Shown: piece by piece, positions 26,345-35,014 of the stretch
How positions within the stretch are numbered: position 1 is the first letter of the stretch
Layout of the letters: each line of letters opens with the position of its first letter
Assembly: GCF_032714495.1 (NCBI RefSeq)
Contig: NZ_JAWDKB010000005.1
Coordinates: 62,001-126,000, forward strand
Direction: 5' to 3'
Length of the DNA stretch: 64,000 nt
Source: Methanorbis rubei
GTDB taxonomy: Archaea > Halobacteriota > Methanomicrobia > Methanomicrobiales > Methanocorpusculaceae
The notes under the pieces: model-generated
Databases searched by the model: none
What the model was told of the DNA's origin: nothing
The model's input: only the letters and a program-made list of their open reading frames with translations
Position numbers and translations under genes: made by a program

Positions 26345-27313
26345 CTACTGTTCTCTCGGAACAACACAAACGCCGAAGTCGCCCTTCTTGATTCTCCGAA
26401 GAGACAGCCAGAAGAAGAATGACACAATACCGATCGTCAGAATCGGAGCAATCCAGATCGGGATATCAATACCGAATCCTTCACTGCACATGATAAGACC
26501 AAGCGTAAAGATCGAGTACATCGCACCGTTTTTCAGATACGCGTATTTGCGGATGTTGTCGATGTTGCGGACCGTAAGCTCACGCACGATAACAGCGCCG
26601 ATACCATTACCGATCAAAATCAACGGAACCGACATCGTAAACGCGAAAGCACCGATAACACCGTCGATCGAAAACGTCGCATCAATCACTTCAAGAAGCA
26701 TCAACTTACTGATATCGGATTTATTCGAGGTCCCGCTCTCAAGCTCGGCCGACTTTTTATCGGCAAACAGCCGGAACCCCTGCATAATGAAAAAGATCGC
26801 AGACCCGCCCACCGCAGCAACCGCCAGAAGAGCATTGATCTGCGCTGCACTGTAGCAGAGAATGAATAAAATGATCGCAGCAACCGCATAAAACCATGGT
26901 CCCTGGCGGGACATTGCACGCTCTCCCGGAACAATACAGTTTTTCTCCTCCGCCATCAGCCAGTGGAGGAACAAAAATATCATAAAAATTCCTCCGGCCA
27001 AAAGCAGGAATGGAGCACTCTGCTCAATCGCAGCAGCAGCGGTCGCATCATCTGAAAACGTCGCGGTCAGTGCACCGATCGGGCCAAGCGAGGGCGTCGA
27101 AAACCAGATGATAAGCCATGGCAGAACACCGCGGATACCAAAAACCGCGATGATGATACCCCAGGTCAGGAACCAACGCCTGGCCCAGGCCTTCATCGTG
27201 GCCAGAATATCTGCATTGATGATTGCATTATCGATACTTGCCACCGTCTCAAAGGCAACAAGACCGACAATAACCAGTATGGCATATGCAATCTCCATGG
27301 TAAATAGGGACAT
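26345..27313 (-). CDS. DUF475 family membrane protein (TerC superfamily)
   Basis: 322 residues with about eight membrane helices. Paired acidic motifs in the membrane, FETVASIDNAIINA near the start and LEVIDATFSIDGVIGAFAF later, are the hallmark of the TerC/DUF475 group, thought to handle metal ions. The cytoplasmic loop (ADKKSAELESGTSNKS) is hydrophilic. Transport substrate unknown. ATG 27313 is used because an A/T-rich AAGTATTAATTAC lies about 20-25 bases upstream; ATG 27298 is the alternative. It is divergent to the PEGA genes. Confidence 0.85.
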   Translation of the reverse strand: MSLFTMEIAYAILVIVGLVAFETVASIDNAIINADILATMKAWARRWFLTWGIIIAVFGIRGVLPWLIIWFSTPSLGPIGALTATFSDDATAAAAIEQSAPFLLLAGGIFMIFLFLHWLMAEEKNCIVPGERAMSRQGPWFYAVAAIILFILCYSAAQINALLAVAAVGGSAIFFIMQGFRLFADKKSAELESGTSNKSDISKLMLLEVIDATFSIDGVIGAFAFTMSVPLILIGNGIGAVIVRELTVRNIDNIRKYAYLKNGAMYSIFTLGLIMCSEGFGIDIPIWIAPILTIGIVSFFFWLSLRRIKKGDFGVCVVPREQ

Positions 27314-27367
27314 GTTTGGGCTGATGAGTAATTAATACTTTTATCCTCCTCTTGTCACGTGCGATCC

Positions 27368-27376
27368 CTTTATCAG
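27368..27376 (+). promoter_or_regulatory. Putative TATA box of the PEGA operon
   Basis: CTTTATCAG lies about 27 bases before ATG 27400, suggesting a leaderless transcript. Confidence 0.4.
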
Positions 27377-27399
27377 CATAGGCTCCTGATCTAATCTTC

Positions 27400-28059
27400 A
27401 TGAAGCTACCTCTTATCTGTCTGACACTTTGCCTGATTCTGCTTGCCGTACCAGCCGTAATGGCTGACGAAACAGTCAGCAAACTTACCGTTGACTCGAT
27501 TCCCGGAGGGGCCGACCTCAGAATATCAGACCAATTCGTCGGCTATACGCCGACGACAGTCGAAGTCCCCGGAGGATCAACCGTCTCGGTCATGATCCAG
27601 CGGCATGGGGGATCCTATGACATCTGGCGGGGATCGGTCTATGTGCCCAAAGGCGAACACGTCACCTACACCGCAAAACTCTACAAAACCGAGGACAAAA
27701 TCCGCACCACCGGCTACTTAGTCGTCACCTCCAACGCCGAAGGCGCTGAGGTGTATCTTGACAACGGATATATCGGCGTGATCACCGACGGAAGGCTCGC
27801 CAAAGATGAAATCCGGCTCGGACTGCATCAGGTGCTGGTGCAAAAACCAGGCTACACCACCTACACCAATCTTGTCGAAGTGCTGCCGAAAAATATTGCC
27901 ACCACAACCGTTGAAGCAGACTTAACACCGCTTGCAACAGCCGCAACGCCGATTCCGACAACAGAGACTGCACCTCCCGCACCAACCAGAACACCTGCCC
28001 CCCTCATCGGTCTGGCAGCCTTCGGGCTTGCAGCAGTGGCCCTGGGACTGAGACGATGA
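27400..28059 (+). CDS. Secreted PEGA-domain protein, copy 1
   Basis: 219 residues: signal peptide (LICLTLCLILLAVPAVMA), two PEGA domains (SIPGGADLRISDQFVGYTPTTVEVPGG and NAEGAEVYLDNGYIGVI), a Thr/Pro-rich linker and a C-terminal hydrophobic anchor ending in LGLRR. PEGA domains are cell-surface beta-sandwiches of unknown binding partner. The Pro/Thr linker, hydrophobic stretch and basic end recall surface-protein C-terminal anchors. Its paralogue follows 30 bases on. Confidence 0.85.
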   Translation: MKLPLICLTLCLILLAVPAVMADETVSKLTVDSIPGGADLRISDQFVGYTPTTVEVPGGSTVSVMIQRHGGSYDIWRGSVYVPKGEHVTYTAKLYKTEDKIRTTGYLVVTSNAEGAEVYLDNGYIGVITDGRLAKDEIRLGLHQVLVQKPGYTTYTNLVEVLPKNIATTTVEADLTPLATAATPIPTTETAPPAPTRTPAPLIGLAAFGLAAVALGLRR

Positions 28060-28089
28060 GTTTAATAGATCCAAAGATGAGGTGTTAGT

Positions 28090-28764
28090 ATGAGAAAACA
28101 GATATTTGTGATGGTAATCTGTCTCTGCATCCTGACTGCCGTTGGGACGGCAGCGGTTGCAGCAATGGAAAGCAATGAAGGAAGACTCACCATCAACTCA
28201 GAACCAAACGGAGCTGATGTCTGGGTGTCAGGCAACTTCGCGGGATACGCTCCGGTATCAGTGATCGTCCCGGGTGACGCGATGATCAATCTCCGCGTCG
28301 AGATTCCGGGGAACACGTATGATGTGTGGAGAGGCTCGGCATATGTTCCGGCAGGACAGGACGTCAGCATGACGGTTCCGGTCAGCAAGAAGACGGAACA
28401 CTCCAAAGAGTTTGGTATTGTGGTGGTCAGCTCAGGTGTTGAGGATGCCGAGGTCTACATGGACAACAGCTATTACGGAACGATCTCCGGCGGATCCTTG
28501 TCCATGGACAACACGAAACTTGGTCTGCATTATGTGCAGGTGAAGAAGAACGGGTACGAGGATTATGCGACGATGGTTGATGTGAAACCGAAAAATCTCG
28601 CAACTGCAAACGTTGTTGCCGACCTCAAACTAACAAGCTCCGCAGTGGTCACGAGCGCAACGACCGGCTCAACGGTTCCTGTTGCCCCGACTAAAGCACC
28701 GGTCTGTGTGCTTTTGCCGGCACTCGCACTGCTTGGTGCAGCAGCAGCAGTCGTGCGCAGATGA
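28090..28764 (+). CDS. Secreted PEGA-domain protein, copy 2
   Basis: 224 residues with the same layout as its neighbour: signal peptide to about residue 25, PEGA domain (SEPNGADVWVSGNFAGYAPVSVIVPG), second repeat (VEDAEVYMDNSYYGTI), Thr/Val-rich linker and an anchor ending in AAAVVRR. It is clearly a tandem duplicate that has diverged. The DUF2115 gene overlaps its stop by 4 bases. Confidence 0.85.
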   Translation: MRKQIFVMVICLCILTAVGTAAVAAMESNEGRLTINSEPNGADVWVSGNFAGYAPVSVIVPGDAMINLRVEIPGNTYDVWRGSAYVPAGQDVSMTVPVSKKTEHSKEFGIVVVSSGVEDAEVYMDNSYYGTISGGSLSMDNTKLGLHYVQVKKNGYEDYATMVDVKPKNLATANVVADLKLTSSAVVTSATTGSTVPVAPTKAPVCVLLPALALLGAAAAVVRR

Positions 28765-29363
28765 ATCTGCTGTCCTTCTCGGACAGCGAGTCCAGATTTT
28801 TTATTGAGAAGACGGTCCGGGACCTTATCGTGGCAAAGGGGACTGCAGAGGCAGCAAGAGAGATAGGCTCGGCCCTTGGTAGCTACACGATTTTTGATCT
28901 GCAGTACATCGGCGGCGGCATTCAGCGAGAGGTGGGAAAACTCCCGAACCCGTACCGGAGGTGCTACCAGCCGTTCAGTTCTGATCTGCTGAATCAGTAT
29001 CATGCGTTCATGACAAAGTACCGGATCGGCGGTTTTGCGGATACCCGGATCAAAGATCCGGAGCTTTGGCACATTTACTGGGATATAACACCGGCTCAGT
29101 GTTTTGTCAAACACCGGTCGCCCCATGATCCGTTTCCGCAGCTTGAGCATCCGATGACGAAACTGTTTTACCGGTTGGTTTACGGGTATGTGATGCTGAT
29201 TGAAGGGGGATACGGCCATCCGGTAGGAATGCCGTTTCCGGGAGGGGCGGTTATCAGACGCGAGGGCAATCATGTGCTCTGTCCGATCCGCGATAAGGAG
29301 AAGGATTTTCCAACAGCGTTGTGTAATTTCTGTCCTGCTGAGCAGGACTCTGAGTACCGGTGA
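28761..29363 (+). CDS. DUF2115 (UPF0305) family protein
   Basis: 200 residues, probably cytoplasmic. The archaeal family pattern GHPVGMPFPGG...VLCPIRDKEKD...CNFCPAEQD is present near the end. The four conserved Cys (two in CNFC, one in VLCP, one earlier) suggest metal binding. Function unknown. It is translationally coupled to the second PEGA gene (ATGA overlap), so it may act in the same surface-related process. Confidence 0.8.
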   Translation: MNLLSFSDSESRFFIEKTVRDLIVAKGTAEAAREIGSALGSYTIFDLQYIGGGIQREVGKLPNPYRRCYQPFSSDLLNQYHAFMTKYRIGGFADTRIKDPELWHIYWDITPAQCFVKHRSPHDPFPQLEHPMTKLFYRLVYGYVMLIEGGYGHPVGMPFPGGAVIRREGNHVLCPIRDKEKDFPTALCNFCPAEQDSEYR

Positions 29364-29382
29364 GTGGCATGTCTGCGGATTT

Positions 29383-29790
29383 ATGTAGAAAAACGCGAAT
29401 AGCGCGAATTGCGCGAATAAACGCGAATAAACGCGAATAAAAAATCGCCAATGGCGATTTTTCAAAGAAAATAAAAAGTCTTTTTTTGAATAGGACTTAC
29501 GCGAAATGAAATAGCATAAGAAAAAGGGATTCTCTGTCCTTGGTTTTATTAGGGGCAACCACGTATCGCAGGCCAAAGGCATGCGATACGTGGTTACTCC
29601 AAGCGAGACCACCTACAGAAAAATCCAAAACAATGAAACTCATCACCGCGTAACTCCTATTGAAATAGATAATCACCATAGAATGATGCAACGTTATTAA
29701 TATTTCAAAAATCGCCATTGGCGATTTTTTATTCCGCGAAGCGGTGAGCAGGCCGAAGGCATGCGATTCGCGCTATTCGCGTTTTTACAT
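29383..29790. repeat. Inverted-repeat element, CGCGAAT family, copy 2, interrupted
   Basis: Left arm 29383-29462 (five CGCGAAT-type words, then AAAATCGCCAATGGCGATTT) and right arm 29707-29790 are inverse copies. The loop contains a complete MITE-like element (29489-29661). The right arm also holds the mini-hairpin module in reverse (29732-29764). It lies between the convergent DUF2115 and copA genes. Confidence 0.85.
29489..29661. mobile_element. MITE-like inverted-repeat element, copy 3, nested
   Basis: Left end AATAGGACTTACGCG (29489-29503); right end CGCGTAACTCCTATT at 29648-29661. Arms of about 80 bases match copy 1 (GGATTCTCTGTCC, TGGTTTTATTAGGGGCAACCACG). The centre contains GCAGGCCAAAGGCATGC. 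No open frame of interest. It sits in the loop of the CGCGAAT element. Confidence 0.75.
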
Positions 29791-29799
29791 AAAATCTTA

Positions 29800-32232
29800 T
29801 CACTCACCAAAAGACAACGCCGGCGGCGTGTATCTCCGCAGGAGAAGCGACAGGCTCACCACCGTCACCGAACTCAGCACCATTGCCGCAGCCGCATACT
29901 CGGGCCGGAACATCACCTGCGTAAAAGGATACAAAACACCTGCTGCGAGCGGGATTAAAACCGCATTGTAGGCAAATGCCCAGAACAGATTCATCCGGAT
30001 CCTGCCGAACACTTTCTTCGCAAGCTGCACCGCGGCAACCGCACCGATCAGATCATTTCTCAGCAGCACAATGCCGCCGGACGCAACCGCAGCATCCGTC
30101 CCGCTGCCGACCGCAATACCGACATCTGCCTGCGTCATCGCAGGAGTATCATTGATGCCGTCGCCCACAAACACCACCGCGTTTCCTTTCTCCTGCATCT
30201 TCTGAATGAACGAACGCTTATCATCAGGCATAAGACCTGCTTCAACATGAGAAATACCGGCAGCAGCTGCCATAACCTCTGCCGCACGGGCATTGTCGCC
30301 CGTAAGCATCGTCACCGGAAGACCCATCCGTTCAAACTCCGCGACCGCCGACTTCGCATCAGGCCGGAGCGTGTCAGACACACCGATCGCACCAGCGAGA
30401 ATTCCAGCGACCGCAACAAAAACAACCGAAGCACCGGTCGAGCGGAATGTCTCGGCAGCGGTAACCACGCTCTCATTCATGGAGACGCTCTTCTCACTCA
30501 TGAACTCAGCCGAGCCCATCAGAATCTCCTGACGGTTCACCCGTGCCGTCATTCCCCGTCCCGGAATGGTCTCGACCCGGGCCGCCGGAAGATCAGCAAG
30601 ACTACGGGCATCTGCGGCAGAAACAATCGCCCCGTCAAGAGGATGCAGCGACCTGCGGCCAAGAGCAGACGCGGTCGTCAAAAGGTCGTCCTCAGAGACT
30701 CCTTCGGCAACCGCAATGCCCGAGACCGCCGGCGTTCCAAGCGTCAGCGTGCCGGTCTTGTCCACAGCCACCGCCTTCAGCTTGCCGGAACGTTCCAGCA
30801 CCTCGCCGTTTCTGATCAGAATACCAAGACTTGCCGCACGCCCGATGCCGACCGTGACCGCGGTCGGCGTCGCAAGCCCGAGAGCACACGGACATGCCAC
30901 CACAATAACCGCAATAAAACTGGAAAGGGCGACAAGCAGAGTCTCTGCGGCGAAGAAGTACCAGTAGACAAATGCGATGACCGCAACCAGAAGAACGAAC
31001 GGAATAAAGTACCGGACCGCCGTATCAGCCACACGCTGCACCGAAGGTTTGGTCTCCTGCGCCTCACGGACCATTCTGATGATGCCGGCAAGAACCGTGT
31101 CGGTGCCGATCTTCTCCACTTCCATGGTCAGTACACCCTGCGAAACGACCGTGCCGCCGATGACACCGGTTCCGGGCATCTTGATCACCGGCACCGACTC
31201 GCCGGTGATCGCCGATTCGTTGACTGTAACCGGATTTTCAAGAACAATGCCGTCGGACGGAATCTGACCGCCGGTCTTCACAATAACCGTGTCGCCTGCA
31301 ACCAACTCACCGACCCTGACCTCCTGTTCAATCCCGCCGCGAATCACGGTTGCAACCGGCGGACGCAGGTGTAAAAGCGCCATGATGGCGTCCGACGTCT
31401 TCCCCCGGGCCCGTGTCTCAAGATATCTGCCAAGACCAAGGAACGCGGTAAGCATGACTGCGGTCTCGAACAACAGAAAGTCCGGCGACGGTAAAACTCC
31501 CGCAACCGCTCCAAGGCCTGCGATGTAGGATGTCGCAATGCCCAGCATGTACATGACCTCCATGCCGAGCATGCCGCCGCGGAGTTGCGTAATCCCCTGT
31601 TTGAAGATCGGATATGCACAAACGATCAGAATCGGGGTTGCGATGACGAGCATGGTGAAATCCATTGCAAACATGTTGTCGCCGAACAGTGAGTGTCCGA
31701 AGAACATGAGTGCCATCAGAACGATTGAGCCGGCGAATCCGAGGATTGTTCTGTTGCGAATTCCCGACAGCTCATCCTTTTCCGATTCAGGGATATAGAA
31801 CAGATCGTCAAATCCGCTGTTCACCGTCACCGAGGAGAAGCCGACTTTCTTCAGAACCGGCACGAACTGGGAGGAGTCGGCAAGCAGCGGATGGTATCTG
31901 ATGGTGATGATGTCGTCCTCAGTTGAGACCTCCAGAACTCCCGGGAGTGCACGGACAGCGGCGGAGCCTTTCTCCAGCAGTTCTGTATTCGGAGGTGCAA
32001 CGATAAAAGATATCGGAACCGGTGTTACGGTAAATCCTGCGCCGAGAACTGCTTCATCGATCTTTTTCGGCGTGGTGATATTCGTATCAATATTGACGCT
32101 TGCTGTTCCGTCAGAGAGATTTACCGTTACCTCAGACACACCGGGAAGAAGCTTCAGGGTGGATTCAAGGTGGGCGGAGCATGCGCTGCAGTGCATGCCG
32201 CCAACCAAAAAACGGAGGTATCGGGTTGCCAT
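29800..32232 (-). CDS. copA: Copper-transporting P1B-type ATPase
   Basis: 810 residues. One good heavy-metal domain has GMHCSAC (residues 12-18), and a second domain (about 75-140) has lost its Cys pair. Then come eight membrane helices with the ion-binding CPCALG, the TGES phosphatase motif, DKTGTLT phosphorylation site, SLHPLDGA nucleotide motif and GDGINDTPA. It exports Cu(I) with ATP. A matching copper chaperone is encoded at 55,141. GGAGAGG and a TATA-like TTCTATATC (32257-32267) precede the start. Confidence 0.95.
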   Translation of the reverse strand: MATRYLRFLVGGMHCSACSAHLESTLKLLPGVSEVTVNLSDGTASVNIDTNITTPKKIDEAVLGAGFTVTPVPISFIVAPPNTELLEKGSAAVRALPGVLEVSTEDDIITIRYHPLLADSSQFVPVLKKVGFSSVTVNSGFDDLFYIPESEKDELSGIRNRTILGFAGSIVLMALMFFGHSLFGDNMFAMDFTMLVIATPILIVCAYPIFKQGITQLRGGMLGMEVMYMLGIATSYIAGLGAVAGVLPSPDFLLFETAVMLTAFLGLGRYLETRARGKTSDAIMALLHLRPPVATVIRGGIEQEVRVGELVAGDTVIVKTGGQIPSDGIVLENPVTVNESAITGESVPVIKMPGTGVIGGTVVSQGVLTMEVEKIGTDTVLAGIIRMVREAQETKPSVQRVADTAVRYFIPFVLLVAVIAFVYWYFFAAETLLVALSSFIAVIVVACPCALGLATPTAVTVGIGRAASLGILIRNGEVLERSGKLKAVAVDKTGTLTLGTPAVSGIAVAEGVSEDDLLTTASALGRRSLHPLDGAIVSAADARSLADLPAARVETIPGRGMTARVNRQEILMGSAEFMSEKSVSMNESVVTAAETFRSTGASVVFVAVAGILAGAIGVSDTLRPDAKSAVAEFERMGLPVTMLTGDNARAAEVMAAAAGISHVEAGLMPDDKRSFIQKMQEKGNAVVFVGDGINDTPAMTQADVGIAVGSGTDAAVASGGIVLLRNDLIGAVAAVQLAKKVFGRIRMNLFWAFAYNAVLIPLAAGVLYPFTQVMFRPEYAAAAMVLSSVTVVSLSLLLRRYTPPALSFGE

Positions 32233-32342
32233 ACTGGTAGTTTACCTCTCCAACCGGATATAGAATGTGTTTGGAGCAGCGTTCGTCTGAGTCGCCCACG
32301 GAAAAACGGAGCACACGGAAATGAATGGTTACACCCGCACAA

Positions 32343-32502
32343 TGTGATGCCACGAAAAGATTTAGCCGCTTTTTTTGGGAAAAGTAAGCGGATCAGTGGT
32401 GAGCGTGGATTTGCGGTTTTCTTTCCTCATCATGCCCATTCGCCACTGACCCGCTTACTTTTTCCAGAAAAAAAATAGACTAAATCTTTTCGTGGTATCA
32501 CA
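32343..32502. repeat. Long hairpin repeat, 63-base arms
   Basis: Left arm 32343-32405 and right arm 32441-32502 are about 85 percent inverse copies, each with CCACGAAAAGATTTAG at the outer end and AAGTAAGCG inside. The loop is 35 bases. Upstream at about 32,286-32,320 is a fragment of the CCCACGGA family. It is non-coding and unlike the other families except for the CACGAA word. Confidence 0.8.
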
Positions 32503-32582
32503 TGCATGTGTGAGGTTTTACGTATAGTTGAAATCATTGTATTTTGCATATTTTTGGATTCTGTTCTGTTTGGTTGTTATTT

Positions 32583-32688
32583 CGTATAGTGCGTATAGTT
32601 GGAGTGTATTTTGTCTGGATTTTCTATGGGCTACTAATTTCTATTCAGATATAGAGAGAATTTTCGTTTTCACTATACGCACTATACG
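32583..32688. repeat. Hairpin repeat with CGTATAGT words
   Basis: CGTATAGTGCGTATAGT at 32583-32599 is perfectly inverted at 32672-32688. A further CGTATAGTT is at 32522-32530. The loop is A/T-rich. After it, a single CGCGAAT-family arm (palindrome AATCGCCATTGGCGATT at 32838-32856, then CGCGAATATTCGCG) reaches almost to the stop of the receptor gene at 32,894. Confidence 0.7.
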
Positions 32689-32893
32689 AACTTTCGATAT
32701 ACTGCGTTGAATTTCGATTTGGATGAAAATGAATGCGTTAAGGTTAGCGCATAGTCAGCGCAAAGGTCAGCGCAGGCATCTGATGTATGTAAAAAAATCC
32801 GAGTTGCACGCACCACTCTACAGAACAGAACAAAGAAAAATCGCCATTGGCGATTTTTTATTCGCGAATATTCGCGTTTCAAAAAAAAAGCGG

Positions 32894-35008
32894 CTACATC
32901 TGCCGCTCGGCTGCCGAGATAAGATCGCCTGCACCAAGAACAACCCTCGTTATCCCTCCCTGACTCTGGAGCAGCATCGTGTTAGGGCCAACAGCATTCC
33001 CCAACTCATCAAAAGATATCCCAGACCCCGAGAAAATACTCTGATCAGCTGAGTACCGGAGATTCTTCAGAGCCGAACCGACCGCGGCCGGCGTAGTAGA
33101 ACCTGACACACTCATCGCATCCGCAAGCATCACCACCGCCTCAAACGATCTCGCCGAAACACCGGTCATCGACTGACCCGGATGAACCTTGGAATAGAAC
33201 AGAGAAACATCCCTGATTACAGGCTTTGACTTGCCAAGCTCAGAAGACCAGATGTCTGATGCCGTGAGATAATCATAAATGAGGACGCTCTGCACAACCT
33301 TTGGATCGCCAAGTATCGTATCGCCCGCCACATACCAGACTGAAGGCAGGGAGTTTGACATGCGTGCAGCATCCAAAAGGAGCGTCAGATCATCTGCACC
33401 GTCAGGAAAACTCAGGATGACCTCACCGGGACGGGTCTGACCGGAGAAGAGAGCATCAGCCCCGGCCTTGGTCAGAGGAAGTGAATAGGAAACGGTCTCA
33501 ACCGAGTAGCCGTGCTCCTCCAGCAGGGACGCAGCAGAGGACGGCAGAACAAACCCTTCGGGCGCCAGCACCGTGATGTTCGTAGAGTGTCCATATGACT
33601 TTCTCGCATCAAGAACCGTGACCAGCTGCGCAATTCCCGCCTCTTCGTCCGGGGAAAGAGAGACCGACCAGTCGCCGGCACGGTACTCACTGCCCGACAC
33701 CGTCTGAACCGCAGGACGGTTCGTGACAACACCGCTCAGATCCCCCATAACAGCAACAACATCGCTTGGAACCGGAGAACCGGACTCAAGCGGCAGAATA
33801 CGGACCTTCGCACCATAGATACCGGAGATACCACTCGTTGCCGCTCCCGGAAGAGCAATCTGGTTCGCCGTATTGATGAACTCAGCGGCCGCGGTTGCCC
33901 CTCTGACCACCTCAACATTGCCGTAGACACCGATCACCACCTCAGACGGCGGAGGAGCATACGTATCAACCAGAACCACAGACCCTGACCGGAACTGCGC
34001 AATCTGCATCAGAATTCGTCCGCATCCGCTGATATCAAACTCATAGGATCCCGCAGCACCTTCATAGGTCTTGTCCATGTACCATCCTGAAATGTAGACC
34101 GTATTCCCGTTGCTCTGAGGCACCAGACGCGACAGCGTCATCATCGCATCATACCCTTCCGCAGCATACACCGACGCAGACGTGTCGAATCTGACAGAGT
34201 AGACATTGTAAAACGGATGAGACGAGATGTCAGAGATACGTTTTGCCGTGTAGACTCCTTCCATTCGGGAATCATTCATAGTGCCTGCATCCTCCCCTAC
34301 CCACGAAGAAACCAGAACCGGACCGGTCAGACCAAGCTCACGGGCCTTTGCAACAATCGCCGGAACATCTGACCCGCCGGTGACAATCAGAAGACCAGGC
34401 TTCTGATCAAGAAGCGACCGGAGACTTGCAAGCTCTCCCGACGGTGATGAGTAAGTGCCGGAGACCACACGTCCGCTGACAGAGTCTTCAAGCGCCTGAA
34501 TATATGCAGCCGTGTACGAGTTGTCCGGGCCAAGCACCGCGATTGCATCATGCTGACGAAGGAGCGACTTCAGCGAGGCGACCTCATAGTACGGCGGCGT
34601 GCTGAACGTGACAACTCCGTCAGGAGCAACGGTGGCATAGCCGGGGGATGCAACCGCCAGATGCACAATGTTGGATGAGCCAAGTGCCGCGTCCCATTCT
34701 TCGCTGACAGAGTCGGTCGCAGTAATGACTGCTACCATATCAGAAGGAACATCCTCTGTGCTGTTGAGGTACACGAGCGACGGACGGGTTGCCGCATCCT
34801 GCAAGAGGTATGCGGTATCAATACCGTTTCGCACCTGTGTTCCGACAACAGAGTCGGTCGGCAGAAGCACACCGATGGTTTCGCGGTGCTGGGGCGGATC
34901 AATCACCGGCGTTGGCGGTTGAACCTCGTCTCCCCCGCCTCCGGTAAGAACAGCAAATGCAACCACCAGCGTGAGGGCTATCAGGAGAAGGGCAACTACC
35001 TGTTTCAT
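32894..35008 (-). CDS. Membrane-anchored receptor with two periplasmic-binding domains
   Basis: 704 residues. An N-terminal hydrophobic segment (3-22) without a lipobox Cys, then a Gly/Pro linker, then two tandem type I periplasmic-binding (leucine-binding-like) domains: ETIGVLLPTDSVVGTQVRNGIDTAYLL starting near residue 44 and EVVIGVYGNVEVVRGATAAAEFIN near 355. It resembles branched-chain amino acid receptors, but no ABC permease or ATPase is adjacent. It lies 6 bases after the TPR gene. Ligand unknown; it might sense rather than transport. Confidence 0.75.
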   Translation of the reverse strand: MKQVVALLLIALTLVVAFAVLTGGGGDEVQPPTPVIDPPQHRETIGVLLPTDSVVGTQVRNGIDTAYLLQDAATRPSLVYLNSTEDVPSDMVAVITATDSVSEEWDAALGSSNIVHLAVASPGYATVAPDGVVTFSTPPYYEVASLKSLLRQHDAIAVLGPDNSYTAAYIQALEDSVSGRVVSGTYSSPSGELASLRSLLDQKPGLLIVTGGSDVPAIVAKARELGLTGPVLVSSWVGEDAGTMNDSRMEGVYTAKRISDISSHPFYNVYSVRFDTSASVYAAEGYDAMMTLSRLVPQSNGNTVYISGWYMDKTYEGAAGSYEFDISGCGRILMQIAQFRSGSVVLVDTYAPPPSEVVIGVYGNVEVVRGATAAAEFINTANQIALPGAATSGISGIYGAKVRILPLESGSPVPSDVVAVMGDLSGVVTNRPAVQTVSGSEYRAGDWSVSLSPDEEAGIAQLVTVLDARKSYGHSTNITVLAPEGFVLPSSAASLLEEHGYSVETVSYSLPLTKAGADALFSGQTRPGEVILSFPDGADDLTLLLDAARMSNSLPSVWYVAGDTILGDPKVVQSVLIYDYLTASDIWSSELGKSKPVIRDVSLFYSKVHPGQSMTGVSARSFEAVVMLADAMSVSGSTTPAAVGSALKNLRYSADQSIFSGSGISFDELGNAVGPNTMLLQSQGGITRVVLGAGDLISAAERQM

Positions 35009-35014
35009 ATCACA

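Noticed and set aside
28563-29612. 349-residue minus-strand frame
   Set aside because: Runs opposite DUF2115 and the end of a PEGA gene and through repeat elements; the plus-strand genes have family motifs.
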